Shown here: piece after piece, positions 34,323 through 47,772 of the stretch
Layout of the letters: the number at the start of each line of letters is the position of its first letter
Numbering within the stretch: the stretch's first letter is position 1
Source of the DNA: Diphasiastrum complanatum
Taxonomy: Eukaryota > Streptophyta > Lycopodiopsida > Lycopodiales > Lycopodiaceae
Direction: 5' to 3'
Assembly (NCBI GenBank): GCA_029204225.1
Contig: CM055112.1
Coordinates: 45,677,563-45,741,562 of the forward strand
DNA length: 64,000 bases
Translations under genes and position numbers: made by a program
Notes under the pieces: model-generated
The model's database searches: none
Seen by the model: only the letters and a program-made list of their open reading frames with translations
Told to the model about the DNA's origin: nothing

Positions 34323-35226
34323 CTGTGTGCTTGCTTTTTGCTTCCTTTTTGCTTTTCGCATCTTCTTTTAGCATCTTCGCTGGATCTTAGGCTTTTTACA
34401 TCCCTTTTGCTTGTTGCTTTGCATGTGCTTGCTTTTCGCATCTTCTTTGAGCATCTTCACTAGGTTTTAGGCTTTTAACATCTTCGTGACTCCAGTCGAG
34501 CACTCAAGAGAGGATACAGATAGTTGTGGATGCCAAGGAAAAGGTGGGCAACGGCCATGAAAAAAATTCTATCCACAAAAGGGCATTAATGATAAAGAAA
34601 GAAAGGCTATGGCTCCAAACTCTGGATGTAGGCTCCAAAAAATTATTGATCAGTTGATCTTGATGCGCTACCACTCCAAAAGATGAGAGTAAAGCATTTT
34701 AGGCTCCTCTTGCATGCCACAGGCTTCTTGTGGTTGTCCATGGGCCTATCCATCAATTTCTGGGGCATTAGATGTAGAGGAGCGTGAATATGTAGGGAGC
34801 ATGCATCTGTTAGCAAGGTTTGCTTTGCCATCCACCGCGTTTTGAGCCACGTTGGAGCTACATGCATTTTCAACCTTCCACACCATCTTGCAACCACGCA
34901 TTTTTGAAGGAGATCAGGAGGACTTCAAAGCAATCTTCTTATTATCATGTGTTTATCTTCTTGTTTTCTCAAGTGTTTATCAGATAGGGAGTGCATCAGC
35001 TTCACATTACCAACCAGCCCAACGCACCTAATAGAAGCATCTATTGCCTGTTGCTTTTGAAAGAGAAGGAGAGCAGTGTCTGGATGTTTTTTTCATAATA
35101 TTAATCCACATCTCTTATCTGAACCGCCGTTTCTAGCTCTTTGACAACTCGTTTACAAGCGGTTTCTCTTGAATGTGGTGAAAGGACTATTTTCTGTGTG
35201 GCAGTGACCAGCAATCACATCTGAAT

Positions 35227-35622
35227 TCCACACAAATTGATTTTATTCATGAATGCTTTCGCTTTGTGTTTCGCTTCGTTTTGCTTCACGATCACTTGGC
35301 TATAAGCATAAATCAATTTCAGAGCTCACTTAAGTTTTGTCTCGTTTCGTATAGTTTCGTTTCATTTCATCTCATCTCATTACAGAGCCTGATTGATCTT
35401 TTCGTAAATTCTTCACTTTTTTCTAGTTTTGCTTCATTTTGTTTTGTTTTGTTGTAGAGCTTGACTGGATCATGAATTGTTCTCGAGCAGAAATAATTCG
35501 TGATCAGAACAGTTTCGCGAAATTGTTCGCGAATCGTTCGAGAGATTTCTATGAATTCGTTTTCAGAATTTTAATGGATTTTTGAATTTGCGCAATTTGC
35601 ACATCTAGAATTTTTCCATCGG
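35227..35622 (+). mobile_element. U5 end of a Copia LTR, cassette B
   Basis: Copy of 14861-15256, followed by the primer-binding site TGGTATCAGACCC at 35623-35635. Confidence 0.55.
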
Positions 35623-35737
35623 TGGTATCAGACCCTACCTTCGTCATAGTCTGACATAGTCAAAAAGCTATCAGATCCAGGAGGCTAAGCATTTAAACAA
35701 AGAACCATAAACAAGTGAGAACACAAATTCAAGAGCA

Positions 35738-36369
35738 ATGGCTTCAAATAGTAGCATACAATCCAACACCTCTACAGTTTTGGATTCATCAAGATCTAAC
35801 TTCCTAGCATGGAAGGTAAAGACCTCGTTGATACTAAAGGGAGAAGGATTATTCCCCTAGGTAGATGGCACTGAAGAGATGCCTACAACAATAGGCAAGG
35901 AGCTACACGAATGGAGGGAGAAGAAGGGGATGGCAAAGACCTCACTTCTTTTGTTAGGAAGGTGAAGGATCTATTCCTTTCACTACACAATTTTGGAGTA
36001 GAAAATGCAAGCAGCTCACTTACTGTTGAGAGCCTTACCAAGATTCTTCCAAACAACTAAAACACTGCTCGCAAAGGATCCTACAATGACACTCGAAAAG
36101 GCAATCGTCGAGATTCGAGAAGAAGTCGAGGCTCGAGAGAACCTTGATCACAAGGATGCTCTTGATCAAGCTCTCTACAACAACAAAGAAAAGACAAAAA
36201 AACAATCCAAGCCTAAGAAGGACTTAGAAAGCAGGATCCTGATCAGCAAGCAGAAGAAACCAGCAAAGGCAAATGGAAGAACAAAGAAAGGTCGAAACAA
36301 CAAAGTAGAGACAAGAACACCTGCGTGAGATGCAAACGCAAAGGACATACTATCGATTCGTGTTGGCTT
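35738..36369 (+). pseudogene. Copia gag with zinc knuckle, cassette B
   Basis: Copy of 15372-16003. A stop (TAG) interrupts the first frame near 35859, which is not the case in A. The knuckle at 36322-36363 is intact. The switch from C-type to A-type bases follows shortly after, at 36441-36460. Confidence 0.72.
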
Positions 36370-36465
36370 AATCTGAAAATTGAGTGTATCCACTGCAGCC
36401 ATGGACTGCCACCTGAACCCAAGAAACAAATCATCTCAAGGCAGACAGGAGAACAATAATAGTTC

Positions 36466-38015
36466 GTCCCGAGGAGCCAGAGAGCTCGAAATTGGACGAA
36501 GAAAGATTGAATCGTGTAATGATTGATCTATTATTTACAGGCACTGTCACATATCGAAATCATTTTGAAACATCCTGCTGCACGCATTAAACTTGACATG
36601 CATTGAATTTTTTGAAAAATCAATTTTTTTTTTCGTAAATAGCCTAGGAACTAGGAAATCTGCTTTTTGATCTAGAATTTTCAAAAATAGCTTCATGCAA
36701 GAAATATTTTGATCAATCTACCAATTACACATGAAACATGCATCCAAGCATGCATACAGGTCTATTTACACATTTTCATCAACAAAAAATCACTAAACTG
36801 AGTTACAGATAGAACAATTCAAATTTTTTGCAAATTTTAGTTCAAAAATTGCCAAACTTCCAATAGCCATAACTTTCTCTACAGGACACTAAATTGGTTG
36901 CTGTAAAGCACAGTTTAGAGGGAGAGTGGGTCTACAAGGCACTTGCCATTCACCCTAACACCTAGGCTTCACACGTGCAAGCAATAATAGACCAAAAAAT
37001 AGGTAGGAGGGCACACTTTTTCAAGGGGGTATGTTCAAAAATCCATCTCCAGACCAATTAGCATCTAATTAAAGGTTATAAGCACTCTAATAAGGTTCAT
37101 TAGAGAGACATAGAGGCTTCTATCAGGTCTAGCAAGCAATCATAAGCCCAGATCATGCAAAAAATGTGTTTTTGGACACCTTCAACAAGCAAAACTTTAA
37201 CATAATGGTGCCTAAGCCTCCCACAACCAAATTGGATGCATGATGGCTCAAAAAAGAGGCAATCCATCATATCTTTAAGCTTGTAATAAGAACCAACAGT
37301 TTCAGACCATCATTTAATAGAATTTCATGCTCAAAAACCCCAAAAATACACTAATTTTTGACTTTTTGAGGCCCCTAATGGTGTCCAATCCTAACCAAAC
37401 TTCATGAAAGACTTAGGACAACTTCATTACACCTTTGAAAATGTGCATGGAAATTATTGGCTATGAATTTATGAATTATCACAAAATTAGTCCATAAACC
37501 ATCAAAATAACCATGTCTTTTGACCAATTTTGACAAAATTTGTGGGTCAAATCCACAAATAAGTGCAATCAGATTTAAATCCTTGTAAACCCATTCCTTT
37601 CAAGCACTAAAAGTTTTTGTTTCAAAATTTGAGAGTTGACATGCAGTACATGCAATATCCATGCATGCAGTTTTACATGTGTATCCTTGTTGGTAGTTGA
37701 GTTAACTAAGTAAAGTGGACTTTCCATACAACTCCATTGTAGGAATTCGAGCCTCTTTGATGTAGGGAAACTTTGGCATGTTTTGGGTATATTGTGAATA
37801 TTGAGATTTTGGTGTTTTGGGCTCATTCTCTCTCTACTTGAGTTTTATGTGTTGATTTTCTCTCTCTACCCGAGAGCAGGCTAAATTTTTCTCCATAGTG
37901 AGCACTTAGAATAATTTCTGATATCCATTTCTCATAGTCAGAAGGTAGTTTTTTTAGTCTGATGTATGCCATTGTGCTCTTGTCTTAGATTTTTCAAGTA
38001 ATCTAAAACTTCACA
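36466..38015 (+). mobile_element. AT-rich stretch and second Copia-type LTR end, cassette B
   Basis: Copy of 16100-17649, nearly identical to A, and followed by the primer-binding site TGGTATCAGAG at 38016-38026. Confidence 0.5.
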
Positions 38016-38436
38016 TGGTATCAGAGAGAGCTTCATGCATTGAAGAGGTGAGGGTGTATACATCAGAACATAAGTGCTTTTGCTTGCAAGAATTCAGATT
38101 TGGGAGAGAAATCCAAACTCACTGACAAACAAGCTATCTGTGGATCATAAGTGAATCAAATCAAGCTTGATCTGCTCCAGATGAGCCTTGTACGGACAGA
38201 GAGCTCACACGTGTGAAATCAGCCCTCTTTGTTTGAGTGCTACTTCTCAAGGAATGATCCAAATTTGATGTTCTATAGCTTGTTGGATAGATATTGAAGA
38301 GTAGATTGTGTTGCTCAGTTTCTAAATCAATTTGATTTGTTTTTAGAAGAGTTTTAGGCAATCAAAGAGATAGGGAGATTACTCATCTCGTGTGATATGC
38401 CAAAGTGAGCACACATCAGTTCTTTTCACCAATATT

Positions 38437-39050
38437 TGTGAAGGATTTCAGATCATTCAAGATCCAATCCATGTCCCTGATCTTTGGTTACAATACAGAG
38501 CAAACTAACAATCCTGATGTAGAAAAATCAGCATCTACATACAAAATGAGATCCAAAATCTAAGAGATACTGATCAAACATGAACCAAAACATAAAATAT
38601 GGTTGTTGTTCGTAAAATAACAGTACCCTACTATATTTCACATGTGTGGAACTGAAAATAACAAAATATGAGCATTCTACACACAAGATTGCAAGGTATC
38701 ATCAAGATAGTGCACCAATGGATAGTAGAACCCAACGAGGACCATGTATAATGATGAAATGAGAGAGATAAGAGAGAAGATGTGTCTCTCCATGAGTCTC
38801 ATCCTTTTATAGCAGGTCCAAACCCTATCTGGCCACTTGGTTGTCTCTCCAAAATGTAAACCCTACCAAAGTTCAAATTTGAATCTCTCTCAAACTTGAC
38901 TACCAACTTTCCCACACTTTCAAAAAGTGTTTATTGAATGTATTTTAAACTAATATAACTTCAAAACGGTTATCTCTAACTCTAAAATGAGTTTTGGCCT
39001 CATATTGACAATTTACCAAAATATGACTAAACTTGTTGAAATCTCTCACA
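38437..39050 (-). mobile_element. Copia LTR, minus strand, cassette B
   Basis: Copy of the LTR at 18071-18684 with the same ends and TATA box. Confidence 0.8.
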
Positions 39051-39771
39051 CTCCCTTTTCAACTAATTTTGGCATAGTTTTAACCATACTACTTTGATCC
39101 AAGTTTAGAATAGTCTCCATCCTAAGTATAGATCTCCTTTCTAAGGTTCTAAAATATCTTTCATAATTGATATAGAGAATAGTGTCCAAATTGGATGCTT
39201 CGCTATCTCTTACATCAATTTTACACATCAAGATATAACTAGAACATGAAGAACCAAATAGAATGTGAATCAAATGATTCCTCCATGTTTCAAGTTTTGA
39301 ACTCTCTGGAAAATTACAGCAACCAAACAATAAATGTGAGTGATGACCATTTACTTGCTTGTCTCCTACAACTTTGTCCTTTCTTGATATGTCTCCACCA
39401 TAAAACTCCATGAATGAGTCTCCATCTCCATCTTGCCACAAGATATCATCAACACTTGATGACTTGGACATGAATGAATGACATAATGAACCTCCATTAG
39501 CTTCATTTCCATCAGCAAAACCAGCCAAGAATGCTAGTACAACTCCAACAATAAGATATTGCAAGACAATGTACCTAGTTTGTCCATATCTTGACAATTT
39601 GCACACATTCATATGAAATAGCTCAAACATGAGATAGAACAAGTAAAGTAAACTTGAACAACACTTCCTTGCTGCTCCTTTGACCTTACTTGAGTTTTCA
39701 ATAAGTTGCAAAAACAGATCCATAACATCTTTGCCAAATAGCCTTCCTTTGATGCTCTTGACTAGCTCCAA
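39046..39771 (-). CDS. Unidentified 241-residue ORF of a Copia-like element, cassette B
   Basis: Protein identical to that encoded at 18680-19405. Identity reflects the recent duplication and is not by itself evidence of selection. Confidence 0.5.
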   Translation of the reverse strand: MELVKSIKGRLFGKDVMDLFLQLIENSSKVKGAARKCCSSLLYLFYLMFELFHMNVCKLSRYGQTRYIVLQYLIVGVVLAFLAGFADGNEANGGSLCHSFMSKSSSVDDILWQDGDGDSFMEFYGGDISRKDKVVGDKQVNGHHSHLLFGCCNFPESSKLETWRNHLIHILFGSSCSSYILMCKIDVRDSEASNLDTILYINYERYFRTLERRSILRMETILNLDQSSMVKTMPKLVEKGV

Positions 39772-40263
39772 ATTGCCACATTTCCTTTTGTGTTGTTGAG
39801 GCCCTTTGAGACCAACCTCTTGATTTTCCTCTTTGTGAGGATTTTATCATGTGTGAACTTCACCACACACCTTACAGAATCTTACTGAGGTGTTGTGATT
39901 GCACAAGATTGATCAGAGAATAGTATACTTGTAAAATCTATGGCAAGAGCACAATGGCATACATCTGACTGAAAAATCTAACTTCTTACTATGATAATTG
40001 AATGTCAGAAATAATTCTAAGTGCTCAGTATGGGAAAAACAGGCTGCTCTCGACTAGAGAGAGACAATATTATCACATTTGCTTATGGAAAATAAAGCTA
40101 CATGTTAACCATATAAGTTGGGCAGCATGCAGTTCCGGAATCATAAAAAACGAGCGTAGATGTTGCCGGAAGTTTTCTCTCTCTTGTTAATGTTTCTCTA
40201 TAGTCAAACTTCTTAAAGGGCCCATTTTAAGCCCATATTTCTCCTAATGATTCAAAGTAAATC

Positions 40264-40706
40264 CTACTTTGGACACTTCACATAATTCTCTTCTTCTTGA
40301 TTGTGACTATCTCCCTCACCAAGTCTCTTGATAGAACCATTTGATCTACTCTCTTTATGAAGACATGTGACTCCACTTGCTGCAAAAATGAATTTCTTGG
40401 ACTCATCACAAAAGAATGTAGAAGAACCATCTCCTTCATGAATGCACTTAGCAACATCTTTTTTCATATATGATCAAAGAAATCATTAACAACAATCTTT
40501 TCCAAGGAAGAACCTTCACCACCATTGATGAAGTTAGCTCTTTCCTTAACTTTTGCATGCTTGCACTTGCCATGAAGAACCATTGAAACACCATCATTAT
40601 CCTCAAGACTAGCCAAGTTAGCACAAAGATGAACATCTCCAAGAAGCATATTAGATCTTGACCTAGATCTAGCATAAGGAAGGTTTTTACTATTACAAAA
40701 CTAGAG
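40264..40706 (-). pseudogene. Unidentified minus-strand coding remnant, cassette B
   Basis: Copy of 19898-20340 with the same frame change. Confidence 0.35.
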
Positions 40707-41996
40707 TCCCTTAAGAGAACCCTATTTGGAGAATGTTCTTACAACCCAATATTTTCCTAGTGGGAAAGATTTTGGAATGATTCTTAGTTTTTATTAGTTA
40801 TGTTGGACATATACTCCAGTATCCTCTAAATGATTATGGTTTTGGATTCCAGAAAATTATGATTGATGAATCATACAAATCTAAATATTTACGATTGACA
40901 GATCATAAATAAATAGTTAATTGTTGCTAGAGGATTATAAGGAATTGTGATGATTCTTAAGTGTGACGATTAATTCTTGATCTATTAATTGAGTAAGAAT
41001 TCAGATCAATATTTTTAATCTCTCTATTTCAATGTTTTATTGAGAGCTTTTGGATCTCACAGACATTTTTCATGAGATAAGTTATTTAGCTTGTGGAGAA
41101 AATAGTTAATCTAGTGGATGCTATTCTGCTATAGTTTATGGTCTGCAGATGCTTGAGTACAGTTCTTTTGATTAGATCTGTAGTTATCATAGGGTACAAA
41201 CAAATCTATTAAGATAAATGACTGTTATTTTCTTGTATTTGATTCTAGACACAGGGGCATTTAACTCAAGAGAGTATCTAGGATACTCATAGTTGAGTTT
41301 TAATCATTTTATATCTGAATGATTCTCCTAAAGATTCTAGCTGAATGAATTATTATATTTTAGAATTCTGAATTCTAAGGATATATGTACTTGGAAGCTT
41401 TTTGAATTGTATGTCAAAGTTGTGGATAATTTCAAGCTATAATTATTATTTCTCTTTAACTTAATCTCCTAAGTCAGGTAATATTTCACTCAATGTTTCA
41501 TGTAAGTGTTTTACGTAAAGATGATATTGCTAACTAATAGAGAGTAAAACTGTTGGCTGATTCTGACGAATCTCCAAGATACTCTGATAGAGCTACCCAA
41601 GAGCACCTCTCACCTTAGACCGAGGAGGTCTCTGAGAAGATGAGACGAACGAAGATTGAGAGCCGAGGAATACTAGTAGTAATGACAAGCAAGAATTGTG
41701 TAAGCCTCGTGGTGAATCCCGAAAGATGTAATGACCATGTAGGAACTAGTATTTCTAGGCAAATGTAATAAATGCAAGTAGACCCCTCTTAAAGAAAGTA
41801 GAGTGAGCCATCTTTTGATGGTGACCTTTAGTGGAGAGTATTATTCCACTTGTAATTTGTAAAATGTGGAAATTCCACTAGGATGCCACCTAAGGAGCTC
41901 TCTTGCTTATTCAAGAGACTCCCTCTTTGAGAAGAGGAGCTTTTTGTGAAATGTCCCTACTCCATGCTGAAATGAGAAGAGTCTCCACGAGTTTTG
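40707..41996. other. AT-rich region, cassette B
   Basis: Copy of 20341-21630; nothing recognised. Confidence 0.4.
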
Positions 41997-42876
41997 TGTT
42001 GGATTTACTCCCACTCTCCTAAATGCTTTTTTTTAATCTGCCTCCATTGTTGCTGCATATTTACTAACGCTGTCAGCAGCCTGCATATTTACACACAAAT
42101 TTGCACAGACAAATAAAAGGTAAAAGAATCGCAAACACTGTGTTTTTACACAGGTTATGGTGATAGACAAAAAGGTGACACTACCCTACAGAATGCCGAA
42201 GGTTCCCTAAAAGCTAAGGTGTTCTGTAAATCTTATCCTAAGGCCATTCGTAAGTGTGACCCAATTTTTGCATCATCACCAACGTTCACTTCAGCACTGG
42301 TTGACGTTGCACCTTTTTTATGCTCACTCCATGCAGTTGCGCTAACAGATTGGACAATGATTGCAACCACCCACAATCTCCTACAAACAGCACATTCAGT
42401 CTGTACTTTCACATCTGCACACCTGTAATGTTATGTATATATACAAATTTAGGACACCATTCAGATGATGATGATCAGATGATCAAGTGAGAGAAGAAGA
42501 GACTAAGATAGAAGAGGTTTCATTCCTCATTATAGACAAAATAAGCTTCGTAGGGCACGCGATTTCGTACGCTATTATAATGTGCTCTCCCGCATTATCA
42601 ACTTGTATACATGATATACACTGCTTTTTGTTCTGCATTCGAATTTGTGTTAATATTGCTATGCTTGTTCTTCATTTTGTCTGATCTTTCTAGTTGCTCT
42701 TTCTGGTAATAGACGATCAACTTTTAGTCTTGTCTTTCGCGAATAATTCGCGATTAATTATCAGTCGAGCACAGTCTAGCTCTTCGAAATCATTCGCGAC
42801 AGATAATTTGTTTTTCAATTCATGACAAATTATTCATCTAGTGCTTCATCCATTAAATGTTTGCCTGCATAACATT
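41997..42876 (+). mobile_element. 5' LTR of the large Copia element, cassette B
   Basis: Copy of 21631-22510; starts TGTTGGATTTACTCC and keeps the TATATATA box. Confidence 0.7.
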
Positions 42877-42886
42877 AGTTGTTACA

Positions 42887-45612
42887 GGTGCAGAAGAGAA
42901 ACCCGAAGCGGATGACGCGGCAATTGCCAGATGAAAGTTCAAGGATGGAAAAGCTTTTGCGCTGATCATCCTCAACATCACGATACCCAGATCGGCCATG
43001 TATCCGAGGCTCAGACATTAAAAGAAGTCTGGGACATTTTGAGCACACTATATGAAGTGGAAGATATAGCTTCCAAGCTACATCTCAGGAAGAAATTCTA
43101 CTCCCTCAAGATGACGAATGGTGATTCTCTGCAGAATCACATTAATCAATTCAAGAACCTGCTAAGACAAATGGCCACTGTCGAATCTGTCATAGACGAT
43201 CAAGACGCAGTGATGCAACTGCTTACAAGCTTGCCAAGTTCTTATGATAGCTGGGTGATGATCATCACGACTCATCCAGAATTGACTCTTTCGAGAGTCA
43301 TTACTATGTTGTTGCAGGAAGACACGCGAAGGAATGAAGCCTCGAGTTCCTCAGCTGATTCTCATGCCTTGTACACCAACAAGAGCACGAAAAAGCAGAA
43401 GAAGAAGAAGAAAGGCCCAAAGCAATCAAAGCCAGACTAGAAACTAGCTCAACACAAGAACAGTCAAATCCGCAGACAAAGAAGAAGCTGTTCTGCAGAT
43501 ACTGCAAACAAAACAACCACGAAATACAAGACTGTCGCATACTTCAAGCAAAGAACAACAACAAAGGGCAGTCGAATCAAGAGGTGAATGCAGTTGCAAA
43601 AGCTCCATAGCCTATTCAAAAAATGGATCATGATGCCTTCATGACCAACCATCAACGAACATCCGACGATAGTTCTTGGTTCCTGGATTACGGAGCCACT
43701 CAGCACATAACTAGCCTCATTGGCTATTTCGAGTCCTATACACCTTACAGTACTCAAAAATTTATTCACCTTGGCGACAATAGCACATAAGCTAGTAAAG
43801 ATGAAGGCACTGTAAGATTATGCTTTGCGAATGATCAATCTAAGCTACTCTCTAAAGTCCTGTATGTACCAAAGTTATCTATGAATCTATTCTGTGTAAG
43901 CAAAATCACAGATTTAGGACATAGACTAGAATTCGAATGTGATCAATGTAAAGTAGTTGATAGGACAGGCAAGATCCTAGCACTCGGAAAGAGGCATGGA
44001 TACTTGTATAAATTAAGTCATTGCTTTTCTGCCTCTAGTCAAGCTCTCAGTACTTCAATTCATTCAAATAAAGGTTTAATTTGGCATTATAGACTTGGTC
44101 ATTTAAATCATGCTGTTGTACAATGAATGTCTAGACAATCTATTGTTCTTGATCTTGACTATCCTCGCAAAAAAGTCGAGTTACCTGTTTGTCAAGACTG
44201 TCTAATTGGTAAACAGACTAGGAAACCATTTAAGTCAAGCCATCAACATGTTGCTAGAGGATTGCTAGATGTTGTACATTCATATATTTGTGGCCCGATG
44301 AAAAATACTTCGTTGAAGGATGCCAAGTATATTATAAACTTTATTGACGAATTCTCCAGAAGAACGATGGTGTATTTCATAAAGAAAAAATCAGAAGCCT
44401 TCAACTGCTTCAGAATCTTCAAGGAGCATGTAGAAAAGGAGATTGGAAGGACGATCAAGGCCCTAAGGTCAGACAATGGTGGAGAATATATCTCTGTCGA
44501 GTTTAAGGAGTACTGCCAAAGCCAAGGCATTGAGCAGCAATTCATCACTCCTTACAGTCCTCAGTCTAACGGCTTAGCTGAGAGGAAGAACCGTACTCTG
44601 GTTGAATATGCTAAATGTATGCTATAGCATGCATCGTTGCCCAAGAGATTCTAGGCTGAAGCTGTCTCCACTGCAGTTTATGTCCAGAACAGATGTTTGA
44701 CCAAGGCCCTCTCAGACAAGACACCCCACGAGATGTGGACAGACTCTAAGCCTTCTTTGAAGAACCTAAGAGTGTTCGGGTGCATTGCCTACACGCAGAT
44801 CCCAAAAGACACAAGAAAGAAATTGGACTTCCAAGGTCTCAAGACCATCCTGATTGGATATACTCCCTCTGATAACACCTACAAGCTGTACGATCCTGAT
44901 ATCTAGCAAATCTTGTATAGCCGGGATACAATCTTTATCGAGGATCAGTTCGTTGACCTCAAAGACAAGGATATTACTCAAGAAGAACCTACATCTCATG
45001 CCATTGACACGACAGTCCGAGCTTCTGGCTCAGGCGTGTCTATTGTCGACCCACTTTGAGACAGCGAATCAGACGAAGATCTTGCTGCTACCCAATAACA
45101 AGCCCTAGGATTGGTTCATCAGTTGAATCCTCCCAGAAGATCAAGCCGAGTGCGCACACAGCCCACAAGGTATACTCCTGAGTCTGCCTGTCTCTTAATG
45201 TAGGAACCAACGACAGTCGAAGAGGCACTTAGCCAACTAGACTCTGATCTATGGAGAGAAGCCATGGACAGAGAGTATTCCTCTCTGATCAAGAATCAGA
45301 CATGGTCATTAGTCAAAGCTCCTATTGGCTACAATATTATTGATTGCAAATGGATCTTTAAGATCAAATATAATGCCAATCGGAGCAATTGATCGAAGGA
45401 AGGCTAGACTAGTAGCACGAGGATTTACCCAAATCCCGAATGTCGACTACTATGAGACTTTTAGACCAGTTGTCAAACATTTGTCGATCCGAATGCTCTT
45501 GTCTTATGCTGCAGCTGCCAACCTCGAAGTACATCAACTTGATGTATAAACAGCCTATCTGAATGGAGTCATACAAGAAGATATCTACATGATTCAGCCC
45601 GAAGGATACGTT
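42887..45612 (+). pseudogene. Large Copia gag-pol, cassette B, truncated in RT
   Basis: Copy of 22521-25246 with the same stops, the same frame changes and the same 3,242-bp deletion. The protein pieces are identical to those of A over Gag, integrase and the RT start. Confidence 0.9.
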
Positions 45613-45614
45613 CG

Positions 45615-46674
45615 TTAGTACACGCTTAGAGTACTTTCATTTGCTCTATGTTTGACTCGAAACAATCGATCTCCTGGGATGAGAAAATGTTGGACATAAG
45701 GGCTATAGAAGTAGTAATAAGCTACCACTTGTCATACTACTTGACAGAAGTCTCTTGGTAGGGGAAGGTCACTTAGTGCGTACTTCTCATGGGAAGTCTA
45801 TCGAGGTTAAAAGCTTGCTCAATGGGTTGCAATTGTAAGGTCTGTGTGGTCACTAATATCCATTGTTGATTTATTTTGATGTATAGTGTGGCCCTTACCA
45901 GAAATTCTTTGTTATCGATATCAAGTGCTAAGTCTCCAGTTCGAAGGCCACATACTGTAGTATCGAGTCCTATGATGGTCATGTAGAGTCTGGTGAAGCG
46001 AAGTATAGGACAATATTGTTGTGGTCGGCACTCATCTATCATGTCCTTGATGTTTAGGCCCTTTATCTATTGTATGATGATATGTAGTGGTACTGTTCTA
46101 GTGGCAAAGACTCCCTCTAAGCTTGGGTGGATGCTTTGAGGTTCTCAACAACTCTAGAAGGTGTGGGTCTTGTTCTTATCCAGTTTCATATTTATCACTG
46201 AGCTTTTAGAACATTCTACTCTCTCCAATTCATTCCTCTCCACACCCAATAATTTTCTTGATGATTTACATAGCACCTTACCTCTTATGTTGTACACCCA
46301 TATGCTTAAATATCCTTGTGGAGTAGGTGTGGTCTTGATCATAACTTGTCATTGTTGTTTCCCAAAGATGGTTCTAGAAAATGTGCATTCCTTTCATCTA
46401 GATCTTACGTATCATGACTTGTTTTTGGTGACAAGAAAAACTACAAAAGTTGACAACCCATTCAAAGTTTTTATAAGTCATCTTCTAATGATAGCATCTA
46501 TTGCTATGTCTTTTGTTGATGTTCATCCATAGTCATATCTCTCTCTGAATTCAACCACATCACAATAGAATGATATTTCAAATATAGTCAGCCTAAGGAA
46601 AGCTTTTAAAATATTACAGTTTAGGGCTCTTAGGATGGTATTATATGTTGATGCTCCGACGGTTGGCATACAAA
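45615..46674 (-). pseudogene. Unidentified decayed coding region, cassette B
   Basis: Copy of 25249-26308, including the two protein-like minus-strand stretches; it ends at the junction with cassette C. Confidence 0.35.
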
Positions 46675-47024
46675 TTTAGCATAGAGCTTTAACATGTGGA
46701 GATGGCACAAACCTAGTATAGAGCTTGAATATCTGGGGCCGGCCTGGAAGAGAGGGAACGCGCATTATGGCTATGGAGCAGCACATGTAGCCATTTTCGG
46801 CCAGGGGCAGGCCGCACTGGGGAAGTGAAAATTTGTCATATAGCTAGCTGGACCTGGATGATGGATCCCTCCATCATCCACATCCACATTTGTCAGATTA
46901 CTGTTTTTGAGATGAATGAGCGTGCTTGTTGGAATTGAAAGAAGAAGAAGAAGAAGAAGAAGAAGAAAAGAGGAATTGGAAGAAGAGGAAGAGGAAGAGG
47001 GAGGAGGTAATATTAATCACGTCG

Positions 47025-47772
47025 ATGGATCATGAGCACATAACTCTCTTGTCACTCCCCCCCAGCCCATTTGCGATGAGTGTGAAGATGGCTTTGGCAG
47101 AGAAAGGGATCAAGTATGAGGTGTTCGAGGAAGAAGCTGCCACTTTCCCTGTTGTGAAGACTGATCTTCTGCTTCGCTCTAATCCTGTTCACAAGCAAGT
47201 GCCCGTGCTCATTCACCGCGGCTTGCCTGTTGCAGAATCGCTGGTCATTCTGGAATACATCGAACAAACTTGGCCAGCTTCAGATGAGCTTGATCTTAGA
47301 AAAGCGCTTCTTCCTCAGTCTCCTTATGAACGATCCGTGGCTCAATTTTGGGCAGATTTTTGCAATAAAAAGGTACTACCTTAATTTCATCATCAGAGCT
47401 ACGGGGCAACAAAACAAATCTGCGTTTTCATTCTAGCAATGTATAGATCGTACATTTGGAGCTACAGTATTATAATAGTCTAACAGTTAATTAGCTGATC
47501 GATGTTTCACGAATTAGCTCCACTGAATATGACCAGCGTTTTCATTAGTTTTTTTTCCTGTTATATTGCAGTTCTGGGAAACGAGTTTGCTGATTATGAA
47601 AAAGCTAGATGGTGAGCAAATTCAAGCATGGAATGATACAGCTCAATTATACATCACTCTGGATAGAGAAATGAGAAAACTTCCGTATGGGAAACCCTTC
47701 TTTTTTGGGGAGCATCTAACCATTCCGGATCTAGTCCTGGCTCCTCTGGTATCATGGATGTCGGATACATGA
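47025..47772 (+). pseudogene. Tau-class GST, truncated copy in cassette C
   Basis: Exon 1 (47025-47372), intron (47373-47571) and shortened exon 2 (47572-47772) are the same as in B, with the same 511-bp deletion after residue 178. The upstream region also lacks the TATA box and contains a perfect 10-bp inverted repeat (46856-46865 and 46870-46879) not seen in A or B. Confidence 0.85.

Larger units (their letters stand above)
29758..46674 (+). repeat. Segmental duplication, cassette B (mosaic)
   Basis: The second direct copy. Left of about 36441 it shares deletions and base changes with C; right of 36460 it is nearly identical to A. It ends at CATACAAA (46667-46674), where it is fused to cassette C through ACAAA. 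Confidence 0.95.

Noticed and set aside
39046-39771. Identity of the 241-residue ORF in A and B as evidence of purifying selection
   Set aside because: The non-coding DNA around it is equally near-identical between A and B, so recent duplication explains it.
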